NCBI GenBank assembly: GCA_022592435.1
Contig: JABYQS010000188.1
Coordinates: 1 to 64,000, forward strand
Length of the DNA stretch: 64,000 nt
DNA from: Cerioporus squamosus
Taxonomy: Eukaryota; Basidiomycota; Agaricomycetes; Polyporales; Polyporaceae
Reading direction: 5' to 3'
A model generated the notes under the pieces. The model was not told the DNA's origin. It worked only from the letters and a program-made list of their open reading frames with translations, and ran no database searches. Shown here in pieces: positions 32,389 through 42,803 of the stretch (position 1 is its first letter; the number at the start of each line of letters is the position of its first letter). The translations under genes were made by a program, and so were the position numbers.

Positions 32389-33758
32389 GCTCATCACGAT
32401 ACGAGCACGATGTATACCACCCCTTGTGATACCACGGAACCTTCTCTTTTGCACGGCTTGAGCTCTGCCTAAGAACAATAGTCCGTTGTACTCAAGAAGC
32501 CGGCTAGCACGCCAGCATGCGCGTTGAACGACGACTTCTGAGGCTGCGGCGCTCGGAGTTCAAGTGAGACTTGAGCACGCCCTATTCACCTAAACCGCAC
32601 CAATGACTCAGAGATCGCTATCGTTGATTTGCCTCGAGGCTCGTAGGCATCAGGCCTTTCGGACGGATACGCAGAGGCCGCGACCGAGATTGGTTAACCC
32701 TTATCGAGGGATCGTGCATGACTCCATAGGCTCTTCTGAGATCTGGATACGAATACGATCATTATACCACCGCTTGTAATACAACGGAGCCTTTCTTGCA
32801 GATCCCGAACTAGGCCAAAAAGAACAATAACTCATTATACTCAGGGAGCAGGCTACCATCTCGGCATGTGCACACGACGACTTCTGAGGCGGCGTCCCTC
32901 GGAGCTGGAGACCTAGACCGCGGCCGTGTCGGAACCCTTTGGCACCATTGCTAACCTGCCTCGAGGCTCGTAGGCCCTCAAGGCCATGATGGATACGCAG
33001 AAGCCTTTCACTTCAGCGACCGAGAGCGGCTTAGCACTGGTACAACAATACGCCTAGGACTATTTTGCTCCGGCGCAATGACTCGTAGAACACGAATATC
33101 TCCGTGCACGGCCCTGCATTCAGTCGCGGTGAGAAACAAGGGAATAATGAACCGATTATAGACAATATCTGAGCTCCGCCAAACCCCATGGAAACCACGT
33201 ACCTATAGCGGACAAAAAGCAGGAACAAGGGCCCCCCGTACGACGTACGGCTGGAAGGTCACCATACCAGGTTAAGTACCAGGACACCGAATGGGTACTG
33301 CTCGGCCAGGCTCTTCTTTCGAGTCGGCGGAGCAAGGCACCCTGTGCTTGGACCAACATCACTCTGCAATCGATCTTCAGGGTCAGAAGGAGTCGGGCGC
33401 TCCTGTCTCAAAAGGTTTAATACATACGCGTGTGCTATTCCATGACTCCTCTCCGATGCAAGTCAAGTACTTCTGGGGCCAGAAGGTACCCGGGCGCTCT
33501 TGCCCCAAAAGGTTGGATCCATATGCTTGTGAGGTTCGATGATCCATGATTCCTCGCCGGCGCAAGCTACTGTGCCCTCCCGTTCGATAGCCTCGTTGTG
33601 GCGCGTGCTCCAAGATACGGGGTCGCGCAAGACAACTCTGCCCTGTACATCCGTACCCTTCCCGCGAATACCGGACGAACGCCTGGACGTACGTACATCC
33701 TACTGACAGCCGGATCGTCCGCGGGATGCGGTCGCCTCAACGACGTCGGCCGCGGGCT
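32389..33758 (+). pseudogene. Decayed tandem copies of the kinase-like gene and its flank
   Basis: 32985-33110 resembles the first exon (CTTTCACTTCAGCGACCGA, then ACTCGTAGAACACG). 33320-33375 resembles the DFG exon (GGCGGAGCAAGGCA and AATCGATCTTC). 33405-33440 and 33503-33535 each resemble the TTCGATCCATATGC region, so that part is itself duplicated about 95 bp apart. Also 32390-32545 and 32730-32890 are diverged copies of the same 3' flank. All frames are destroyed. Confidence 0.65.
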
Positions 33759-35621
33759 TTACGGCCACCACGATTGGCAGTGTGTCCTCTGGGCGACTCG
33801 GCCGGAGCCTGCAGGACCGTAACAGAGAAAGTCAACGTGCATCCGAGTCTGTGGCCTATCGCCGGAACGCACCTCGGGACAGTCGAGCTCCTGCAAGAGC
33901 CGAAAGAGCTTCGATTGTCTCTCAGCATAAAGCCAGTCGCCATAGCTCTCCAAATTCCCTCGCAGCCGCGGAAACACGGCATGTAGCGCGCGAGCCAACC
34001 GGCCGACATCAGGGAGCTTGATCTCCTTCCGACGGTCTCCTCGGGCGAACGTGATCTGCTGCAGGCTCGTCTGGGGTGCCCGACCGAGACTCGCCATCGC
34101 GCGGATCCCTTTAAGCCCCTTGTCGAATACGTCCGCGACCTCGATATCGAGCACCTCAAGGTCGGGCAGCCTTTGCGCGAAAGCGACTACCTCGGGGAGT
34201 GACGGGGGTTCGGCGGGCTAATCTGTGTCCTCCTACGTGCTGGTATCTGCCCTTGTCCGGACTCGAAGGACTCTAAGCCTAGGCCACGCAGTCTCCACTC
34301 GATGAAAGTCCTCCTCAGAGATCGTGATGTGATTGTGTCGAGCACTGAATGAGACATCTGTAAGGGTTTCGACTGTGCAAAATGGGCCTGTGAGCACGAA
34401 GAGCGAGATAGGAGCGTTATGCCACATATCGTCAGCGTGTAGGAGGAGGGTTTGGATGTTCCGCAGCACGAGGAGTGCGCCAACTTCAGAAAGGCAATCG
34501 GACGGATCGCCCGAGCCATTGTCGTTCGAGTAGTCAACCCCAATATCGAGCACGGTGAGTCGCGAGGACGAGACCGACGAGAGCATGTACAGAAGCTCCT
34601 CCGGAAAGACAGCAGTGGAGGTGGTGGCGGTAGCGAATCTCCTGAGCGCGGGGAATCCGTTGAACGGTTTGACGGACGCAGCGGATTCCTCGAGGAGGGA
34701 GTCAGGGGCGAGGGATATCTCGAGATCTTGTAGGCTCGTCAACCCGCCAAGGCGCTGGAAAAAGGCGACGGAAACATGGGGGACGCGGAGCGATACGAGG
34801 TGGGTGAAGCAACTCAATGAAGCAGTAGGTACGCCTTCTTGAGGAACCGCGTGAATCCACAGATGACGAAGGGTCGGATGCAAGCCTGCGAGGAGAGCCA
34901 TGTCCATCATGAGGCCATGATTCGTGCCATGGAAAGCGAATATCGACAGCAATGGCGTCAACAGCAAGGATTTCAGTAGCCGATGCTGCGGCTGGGTGCC
35001 TGTGGAGCTCCGCCATTCCATCGCCCGCAGATTCGGGAAGAGCGGGGCAGCATGCGCCTCGTATCGCCGCAGGACGAGTTCCAGCACGGAGTTGTACACT
35101 TGACGAGGGTGTTCGTTGTCATACGACAAGTACCTGACTCGGGCGGCGAGAGACTGGAGCCTGTCCCAATCCGCGTGCGAGATCGGGCCTTCCAGTTCCT
35201 GTGTGAGCACTAGTCAGTCACTGCATTGATTGATTCGGAAATTTGCTGGACGACTCAGACTCACGTAGTAGTCAGTGATTTCCATATCCCTCCAACCTCT
35301 GGCCCTAAAGTTAGGCTTGGCTATCGAACCTTTCCGGATACCCGAGAACGTCCGTATGAGAGGTAGGAGTCCATGTCCCAGGGGCAAAACCGCCCATAGG
35401 GCCTCCGAAGCAAGCGCCGAGAACGCCTTGCAAGTCCGCGCTGCACTCGCCAGTGTTCGTCGTCGCAGCGTAACTTCGTCAGGCTGCCTGCTCCTGTGTA
35501 CTTGAGGTTGGGGCGGGAGATTCCCAAAGTCTTGGATTCGTTCCGGGACGACGGAGAGGTGGTGCAAAATTTCTCGAACGATATCCTCGGGCCATTCACA
35601 GGGTACGGCGGTTGAACGCAT
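33759..35621 (-). CDS. F-box protein with LRR-like C-terminus; tail after two in-frame stops
   Basis: Exon 1, 35621-35265: F-box-like PEDIVREILHHLSVV, LASAARTCKAFSALASEALW. After a 66-base intron, exon 2 from 35198 holds irregular leucine-rich repeats (LVSLRVPHVS, LTSLQDLEIS, LTVLDIGVDYS, NIQTLLLHADD, RLRVLRVRT) and reaches TAG at 34235-34233. The same frame continues after this stop and another TAG 12 bases on: VVAFAQRLPDLEVLDIEVAD, SLQQITFARGDRRKEIKLPD, down to about 33800. The homologous-looking tail suggests the gene once extended to about 33760 and has been shortened by nonsense changes. F-box proteins are substrate receptors of SCF ubiquitin ligases; the substrate is unknown. Confidence 0.7.
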
Positions 35622-36137
35622 GTTTAAGTGGTAGTAGTAGCACTTGCTAGTCGTGACGAGATGTTGCGAACCGGAGAGATGAAGGTGTGAGCATAAGGTT
35701 CAAGAAGGGTTAAGTTGAACATGGTTCGGCATCGGATTCGGAAGTGCCAAACCAGATCACATGTGGGCGCTCCGCCCTTTACCGTCTCGCTACCACCATG
35801 TTTGGACTACATACGACGCCGTTCAACTTCGCACAAGATCAGAACATGTCTAGTCGCGCCTGCTATGATTTGCTATTGAGCTCAAGGTGAAGAGCAGAGG
35901 TAAATAACGCGTTCCTACATCCGAGTCTTCATCAGTACTAAGCCTGGGAATTCGAAGCTTAACATCATGCCATCAAACCGCGATGCAGGCATGAGTCTGG
36001 CGCACGTCCCTCGTATGTTGCCTTCAGACGGTCACTGAGTGTGCGACGGATCGATTCTTTGCTCGGGACAGCGAGCGACAACGTAATTACTCTATCACTT
36101 GGTAGTCAGCTATCGCAGCTAACGCATTCACAGCACC
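35622..36137. other. Intergenic spacer between divergent genes
   Basis: No gene seen. It lies between the leftward F-box gene (ATG 35621) and the rightward permease gene (ATG 36138), so it should contain both promoters. Confidence 0.5.
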
Positions 36138-37345
36138 ATGCCGTGGGCCCTCACTCTGTTCTCGTTACTGTCGAACGTCTCGCAGTTCGCCCTTACACCG
36201 TCTGCCGTCACTACCACCTCTCTGATGACAGATGTCGCGACTAAGATCGCGCCCAAGGTCTTCATTGTCAGCATGGTGTGTAACACGACCTCGCTCTCCT
36301 GGGCTGTGGTCGCTCACAACTTCAGTCTACACCATAGTTTACCGCTGAAGGGGCTGGTTGGTACGGAGTCCCGGAGTTCAACCTTCTGGAGCAGAACATT
36401 ACCGTCCCTGGCTTCTCTCCCCTCTTCCCGCAAGCGCACTGCACCCTCGACGGCTCCATCTGCCACCTTGTGACTGGAGAAGGCGAGATCAACGCCGCCT
36501 CGACGATGACCGCCCTCGTCTACTCCTCCCTCTTCAATCTGATCCAAACGTACTTCTTCGTCGCAGGCATCGGCGGCATCAGTCCCAAGCGCGGCACCCT
36601 CGGGAGTGCGACCTTCGCGCGCTACGCCGTCCACGTCGGGCTGCAGTACGAGTTCGACGCCCGCGAGAAGGCCGCCGAGTGGCCCACGGGCTACGTCCCG
36701 CAAGGCTCATACGCCCCAGACGAGTACCCGCTTACGCTCTATGGAACGGAAGTCTACGAGCTCAACGACGACCTCCGCCGGATGGCCATCCTGATGGCCC
36801 AGACGGCCACCCTCTTCGACGACCCGCTCGCACAGGAGTACCGCGCCTACTACGCCTCGAATCCCGCCTTCGAGCCTGGAGCGGCCGCACCCTCCGTCGT
36901 TGGCTGCGACACGGCGACGTCGGACACGTTCTGGACCGGGGCCCTGCTCGCAGAGGCATTCGAGAACACCACATCGTTGTTCACGAACGGGAGCGCGGTC
37001 TACTGCACGACGCAGCAGGAGGACAACGCAACGCTCGCCGCGCTCCTGCGCGGCGCCGTCTCCGGGCTCGTCGACTTTGCACGCGTCATCGTCATGCGCA
37101 CCGCGTCCAACTTCGACAGGCAGTACGACGGGCAGAGCGCGGTGGCGAACCGCTTCGCCATGCCATCTGCGGGCTTCGCCCTCTCGGTGCGGAACATACC
37201 TGCCGCGGGCATCCCCGTTGTGACGGGGATCGTGTCCGGGTGGGATGCGACATTCAAGAAAGGCGTGAAGCCAAGTCATTACATTGGAGATATCTACGCC
37301 TCCCTTGGGGGCACGCCCGACTTTGGCCCTCTGAGCGCGAGGTGA
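36138..37345 (+). CDS. Purine nucleoside permease (NUP family)
   Basis: Exon 1 is 36138-36275 and exon 2 is 36338-37345, giving 381 aa. The N-terminus (MPWALTLFSLLSNVSQFALT) looks like a signal peptide. The mature start KVFIVSM...EGAGWYGVPEF, then NITVPGFSPLFP, HCTLDGSICHLVTGEGEINA, YFFVAGIGGISPKRGTLGSA, FARYAVHVGLQYEFDARE and the Cys/Asn-rich C-terminal half fit the fungal purine nucleoside permease family (PF06516; Candida NUP). The family is related to nucleoside phosphorylase folds and is linked to purine nucleoside uptake or cleavage. Length and block order are complete. No lesions were seen. Confidence 0.88.
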
Positions 37346-37468
37346 TCCAGGTCCAGGCCGTCATGCGCTCTTCGACGTTGCTGCATGTATGGGCTTATCT
37401 CAGGATGAGCATGATCTCTCTAACTACTAGTACATTGACGAAGCTAGCATGTGTATACCAGCCTTAAC

Positions 37469-38983
37469 CTATCGCAGTGTCCGCACCGTAGAAGAGGAGT
37501 CCGGTCCTGTCTTCAGGTCTGGTTCTTCGCCCTTGTCTGCCCCCGCCATCTCGTACAGATCGATGCTTGTCTCTGGAGGGCGCGCAGACGCGAGCTGATC
37601 CGTCCTCCGTGTGGTGTGGTTGAAGAGCAGAGTGCTGCTGTTCATGAAGGTCGTCTCCCCATCTGGCTTGAGCACCGAATGCTTCGAGTTCACGAGCACG
37701 ACGATCACAGTAGGATATGATCCCTGCGGCCAGACACGCTCAGCTATGGGCTATAGCGCAAGCAAATGAGAGCGCGGACGTACCACGATAGTACTCGTAC
37801 TGTACTGGTACATGGTGACTGCGAACGAGCCCACGGGACTTTTGCTGATGCTCTCGTTGAGAGACTTGGTACTGAGAACTACTTGTACAAGCTGCGCAAA
37901 GACGCGTCAGCATGATGTACATGAACGAGAGGGGACGGGAGGAGCGCACAAAGAAGAGCATGTACAAGATGCCGGTTTCGATGAGCATGAACATGACGTT
38001 CTGGGTTCGCGTCCGTCGGGACTGCTTCCCGAACGCATCGATGTACATACGTCGATGCTGCCTGGAATCGGCATAAGTGAGGACGACGTCCTGCAAGCAC
38101 AACTTGAGATGCTCACCAGGTCTTGTATGCAATGAGCGCTGTCGCGACCGTGGTGGTCGCCAGGGACATAGCGTATGAGGCGGTCTGGATGTTCCGACAA
38201 AAGGGCGGATTTTGGAACGAGCCCAGCACGATGCCGTCTCCTGAGTGGACGGCACAGTAGGTCAACATCAGCGAGGTCGCTAGACGGCAGAACGAGGTGG
38301 CGTGAGTGATGAGACTGCCGAACACAGAGCAGAACGTACTGATCGAGCCGACGAGCGATACAATAGGTAGGAGGACGAAGAGCTTCTCCTTGCCATATGA
38401 CCAGAACGCATACACGCGCCAGATGATGACGCCGTCCCCGATGACCGTCTGAGGAAGATAGGCTCAGTTCTGAGCCAGTGAGCGAGGGAGGAAGAGCAAA
38501 AGATACCATATACGCATAGAGGATGTTCTCAACGGCGGCGAAGCGCAGGTTGTGAGACTTGGCAGCGGCGTAGAGACTTGCGAGCGAGTCGGTGGAGTCC
38601 GACAACAAAGTCATCTGGACCTCGCTGACGACCATGTGGATGTCGATCATCCACAAAGCCAGTGCAAGACCGAACATGACGAACACAGCCACGCACAGAC
38701 ATCGCGAGGCCCTGTTGCGTGTCGGTCTGAGGGCGTCATGAGTACGAATCCGCAAAGCATCAAGTAGCTCACTCACAGGAGCAGGGAGCCGGTCCATACG
38801 ACAAGTATTGAATATATAGCTTCCGGGCCGTCGCTTAAGCAATTGACGCAACTCTGCTGATACTCGGAGCGTGTACTTACCTAGAAGATATGTCTTGAAA
38901 ACTATGGTGACGAATAGCTTGATGAAATTATGGCCGATGGACCGTAAGGTTGCAGCATCTTCACTCGAGAGCATCGATGACAA
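37469..38983 (-). CDS. Multi-pass membrane protein of a basidiomycete family
   Basis: Starts at ATG 38983 (MSSMLSSEDAATLRSIGHNF); several short introns; stop at 37471-37469. Hydrophobic segments: FIKLFVTIVFKTYLLG, CLCVAVFVMFGLALALWMI, LFVLLPIVSLVGSISTFCSV, SLMLTYCAVH, SYAMSLATTTVATALIAYKTW, VMFMLIETGILYMLFFV and a last one with YPTVIVVLVNS. The pattern with GDGVIIWRVYAFW after the second helix and IAYKTW before a charged loop is common in a seven-helix protein family of agaricomycetes with no assigned function. The C-terminal tail (TSIDLYEMAGADKG) is soluble. Exon borders in 38700-38880 are not firmly placed. Confidence 0.7.
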
Positions 38984-40092
38984 GTGGAAGAAGTGGGGAA
39001 GAGCGATCCAGGTTGACGCGTTAGCGAGACGACTTTGATATATACTTAGCCCGGACAGGAACGCTCACCAGGACGACTTGAGGAATTCTTGCTGGGCCGT
39101 GCTCTATCAGAACGAAGGTGGGCCCTGGGCGGGTCTAACTTGAAGCTAGCCCAGCGCTGGCCTCAGAAGATAATATGCATGACGTAAGCAGCCGTAGTAG
39201 GCTCGCGAGCTTGCGACCATCTTGATTCCTTCGCTCGTTCTCTCAGCTCGTCACGTCCCAGTTAGCAGTCGTGCTGGTCAACCGTCAGAGGCTCGATAGC
39301 CCGTAGCATTTATGCACCAGGGACTGAGTTACATGCCTGCAAATCTGTGCGAATCTGTGCGCCCGCCGTGGCCATATGACAACAGCCGCGGCATCCTCTG
39401 CACCCGCATCATGTGAAACTTCGCTAGTACGCCGCGCTCAACGTCGATGCGCGACACTTCAATTCGGTCAAACGGGGTGTGCGAGGATCCCACTGTACTT
39501 ACCGGAAGGTCGAAGATAAGCTGGCGCTCGTTCATTGGCGCATCTGGACTGGAGGGGCGTCCAGGCTGCGAGCGAGGTTATTACAGGATAGAGCAGGGCA
39601 AAGGAGGTGGCATATAGAGGCATGATGGAATGGTACTGGAATAGGTCTGAAGATCTGACGTCTCCTCGCTGCCATCATAACGACCCGCAAATGCAAACAG
39701 AGTCAGGCTCGCCTCTGAGAACGAAAGCCTCGCGGTGCGAACATCCAGTTACGGACTTGAGGTCTGCCGCTGCAGTGGTATCCTTCCTCCCTACTGTCGA
39801 TAAGCGCCAACTCCCCTCCTCGCGCTCGACGCGCCCGACCACCAGCGTGGTGAGATGTCCCGTTGATTCCCTTGAGCTGTGCGCCTCGAGGGAGATGGCG
39901 TGCGGCGAGTTACCGGCGCCGTTAAATGAGGCTTGCAGAAGTCAGGGTCTTGTGGGTCTGAGTATACAGAGCTGAGCCGGAGTCAAGAATCCGTGGCGGC
40001 AAGATATGACTCGGAGAGCGGATATATGGACAGCCGTAGTCGCATAGTTGGAGTCAAGAATCTGTACAAGCCCTCAAGAAGTGCAGTCGTCG
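38984..40092. other. Intergenic region without a supported gene
   Basis: An ORF of 68 codons on the minus strand near 39329-39535 (IFDLPVSTVGSSHTPFDRIE) could be a small gene fragment. Otherwise nothing convincing. It includes the presumed promoter of the membrane protein gene. Confidence 0.35.
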
Positions 40093-41180
40093 TCAGAAGC
40101 CCCAGTCGCGCTGCGGGAGAACGCTGTACAGCCTTTCGCCGTGAGCCCATCTCCGCTCCTGAAACCGTATGAGCTTGAACCTGTACAGGAGCCACAAGAG
40201 GGCGCTCCATCCCCTCGTAGTCCTGTCGTCCTCCTCGTCCTTCTGGAAGTACTGCACGGTGAGCAGCCGCGGGAAGATCTCCGACAGCAGGATTGCAGCC
40301 CGCATAGGATCCCGCGGAGGCCCCGCCCACCCGACGTGCAACATGATCACCTGCGACTCCGTAGGAAGTATCGGTCGGGGCGGCGGGAAACCGTCACGGT
40401 CTGGAGTATAGATTATAGCGTCGACGTCGATCGCCAAGTCGATCGACTGGAGGTAGCGGCACCGGTATGCGAGGGGTACAAGACCTGCGAGTGTCGCCTG
40501 TGGAATGACATGCAGATACTCGGGATGAGTCTGCAGCGATGGTCCAGGGGTGCAAGCGAGGTTGAGGTTCACCAGTTTTGGCCATGCGCTAGCCATGGCG
40601 TCGAGCGTGCGGTCATCGACTATGATCGAAGACCATCCTGCCATGAGTAGAACAGCCAGTGCGGGGAGAGGTAGGAGCAGGCGAAGCGATTGCGACAAGT
40701 TGCACGGCGGCTGCTCATACGAGCAGTTGATTGTTAGCCTCTGCAAGGCGAGCCGCCACTGGCGACTGGCGATAACGGGGAACAGGATATCAAAGACACG
40801 TGGAGGAATGACGAGACCGTGACACAGGAGGCGAATGCTATCGAGGGAAGAGGAGGATATGTGATCGAGAAAGGCAGTGGCCCAACGCAAGTCGTCGACT
40901 ATGACGCTTAGGTCCCGGATGAGGGGAAACAACCCTGGCATGCCGCTGAGATGGCATGGAGCACAGGTGAGCGAGGATATCTCTATGCTGAGATGCTCGA
41001 GTGCGCGGAGTGAGCCAATGATCGAGAGTGCGGATGGGGATACGTGTATGCCTTCGATGCGCAACACGCGGAGGCGTGATAGTGCGGGAAGGCACGCCGC
41101 AAGCGACAGGTTGATTCCTGTATAAAGATGGTGGGGATCACTTCCCGGACTCTCCGTGATGGCCAATTCTTCGAGCTGAG
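40093..41180 (-). pseudogene. C-terminal half of an F-box/LRR-like gene cut by a LINE
   Basis: Open from the LINE junction to the stop at 40095-40093. It shows leucine-rich pattern LPALSRLRVLRIEGI, LRALEHLSIEISSL, WRLALQRLTINC, WPKLVNLNLACTPG and RLLTVQYFQKDEEDD. There is no start codon: the frame runs straight into the junction at QLEELAIT. The N-terminal half is at 54848-55653, with the same frame and the shared target duplication. Before insertion this was one gene of about 600 codons. Both halves have otherwise intact frames, so the disruption looks recent. Confidence 0.88.
41167..41180. repeat. Left target duplication of the LINE
   Basis: TTCTTCGAGCTGAG, repeated at 54848-54861 directly after the poly(A). 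The match extends by two A if these are counted with the tail, so 14-16 bp. Confidence 0.93.
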
Positions 41181-42098
41181 GGGGCTCCTCTTACCACAAC
41201 CGCCATCATGGCGCGTTTTTCCCACGGTCCCTGGCCACTGGAGCGGCCACACCGTGGGTCTAAAATACAGAATTCTTTCGTCTAATGAAGCTCTGCATCG
41301 AGACAGACAACGAGTAAAGCTCGGAGGCAAAATGCCCAAGAGACCAGGTCTCTCCTGCCCTGGCAGAGGTCCAATGTATGGGACTTGCGCGGCTTCGGCT
41401 GCAGCTGGTTAGCCAGCGTCCGTAAAGGACCCCCCTGAGGAATGTCACCCCCAATCGACACTGCAGGCGTTACCCCCCTGCTGCCAGCACTGAACGCAGG
41501 AGGCGAGGCGTCGACACCCTCGTAGGCCCATCGCTCCCTCGGGGCATGCGCTGGCAACTGGCGCTGAGCGACGACAGGAAGCGCCGAGAAGGCTGGAGCT
41601 GAACGCCGAGCGCCGAGCAGCCCGAGCGCCGAGCAGCTGCACGCCGAGAAGCCCGAGTCAGGTGGCCCGAGTCAGGTGGCCACGACTCAAGCGCCCAGTC
41701 ACGTGATTCCGAAAACTGCAAGTATCGACACCGCGGAAAATGCAGGGACGCCCTCTGCACATGAAGGTCTGCCATGAAGTGCAGAACCAACCCCCGCAGG
41801 GCGATAAAGGACAGAGAACGATGAAACATGGGTCAAAGCAATGATGGAATCGGGAGCTAGCGCTGGTCCTTACGCTAGCCTATACCTCCACGCTCGAAGG
41901 ACATGAGCACCATGGACCGGGAGGTCCACATTTTGGGAAGACAGCAGCCTACTATATCTTCTACCTACCCATCCCCTACGCCCTGCTGTCCCGCTGCTGT
42001 CTCGCTTCACTCTAGCGAATAGCTTTTGGCAAAGCATACTCCTATTAATGTACCCTGCCTAACGCCCAATTTTACCGAGGCCTTTAAATACGGTCACC
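41181..42098 (+). other. LINE 5' leader
   Basis: Begins with GGGGCTCC and a strong hairpin near 41218-41257 (CCCACGGT pairing with ACCGTGGG, with an inner GGCC/GGCC). 41580-41700 is a set of short GCCGAGC and AGTCAGGTGGCC direct repeats. TTTAAATA near 42082 precedes the ORF at 42099. A leader of this kind may contain the LINE's internal promoter. Confidence 0.5.
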
Positions 42099-42803
42099 AT
42101 GCCACGTCCCCCCCCAACCGCTATGACCACCACCACTATGACCGCCACAAGTACCACGATTGCCCCGCCCACCCCCCAATCACCATCGGAACCCTGCCAC
42201 GCAGCAGTCAACCCGAGCAAAGCATGGCACGGGCACACTATCCAACTTAGAGTCCCCCCTGTCCGCCAAATCCCCCCTCCATCACGCCCCGCGGCCCTCC
42301 TCCTCATCGCCAAATGGAAAGCGCAGAAGGAGGCAACTTCACTGGACCCGAGCCAGCGCCAGAGAACGGTGAAGCACCAGTACGTGCTCGTCGTCCAACC
42401 GGATGAGCCGATAGCTGTAGGAAGGAGGGTCAGGATCCTAGCAGTCTCGCCGATAGCATTCTGCGTACCCGAGGTCCCGACCAACGAGTACGACACCTAC
42501 GACGCGCACGTGGTGGGCACAGTGGCGGAGATATGGAGAATGGATTCAGGAGCACGCTGCGCGCGAGTGATAAACTCGTGCAGAAGCAACGCGGTACGTG
42601 AGGCGGAGCTGGTCATCCCCTGTACTTGCAGCGAGCACGCGCAGCCGGGAAGGGCAAGCGGGCAGACAGGAAGAGGGGGGACCGTTAGCGATGGACCGGA
42701 GTGCGAGTTAACAATTTTGGCGTCCGTACGGCCAATGCCAGCCTGGCATGACTGCTTAGGAGATATCTGTTGGAACCTGAAGCGCGATGTGGCCTCCTGG
42801 TAA
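42099..42803 (+). CDS. Extra 5' ORF of the LINE, unknown function
   Basis: ATG 42099, TAA 42801-42803, 234 aa. A Pro/Thr-rich N-terminus (MPRPPPTAMTTTTMT) is followed by a possibly folded part: IAKWKAQKEATSL, VKHQYVLVVQPDEPIAVGRR, VRILAVSPIAFCVPEV, DAHVVGTVAEIWRMDSG and ELVIPCTCSEHAQ. Four or five Cys lie in the C-terminal half, without a standard zinc-knuckle spacing. No homologue is known to me. It lies between the LINE 5' end and ORF1, and so would be a third LINE protein if translated. Confidence 0.5.
   Translation: MPRPPPTAMTTTTMTATSTTIAPPTPQSPSEPCHAAVNPSKAWHGHTIQLRVPPVRQIPPPSRPAALLLIAKWKAQKEATSLDPSQRQRTVKHQYVLVVQPDEPIAVGRRVRILAVSPIAFCVPEVPTNEYDTYDAHVVGTVAEIWRMDSGARCARVINSCRSNAVREAELVIPCTCSEHAQPGRASGQTGRGGTVSDGPECELTILASVRPMPAWHDCLGDICWNLKRDVASW

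Noticed and set aside
36358..37467. 369-codon plus-strand ORF overlapping the permease
   Set aside because: It is a different frame of the same exon; Arg/Pro-rich composition is typical of a shadow frame, while the permease frame holds conserved blocks.
41181..41290. HDV-like ribozyme at the LINE 5' end
   Set aside because: Only a strong hairpin and a five-base possible P1 could be drawn; the double-pseudoknot layout could not be completed by eye.
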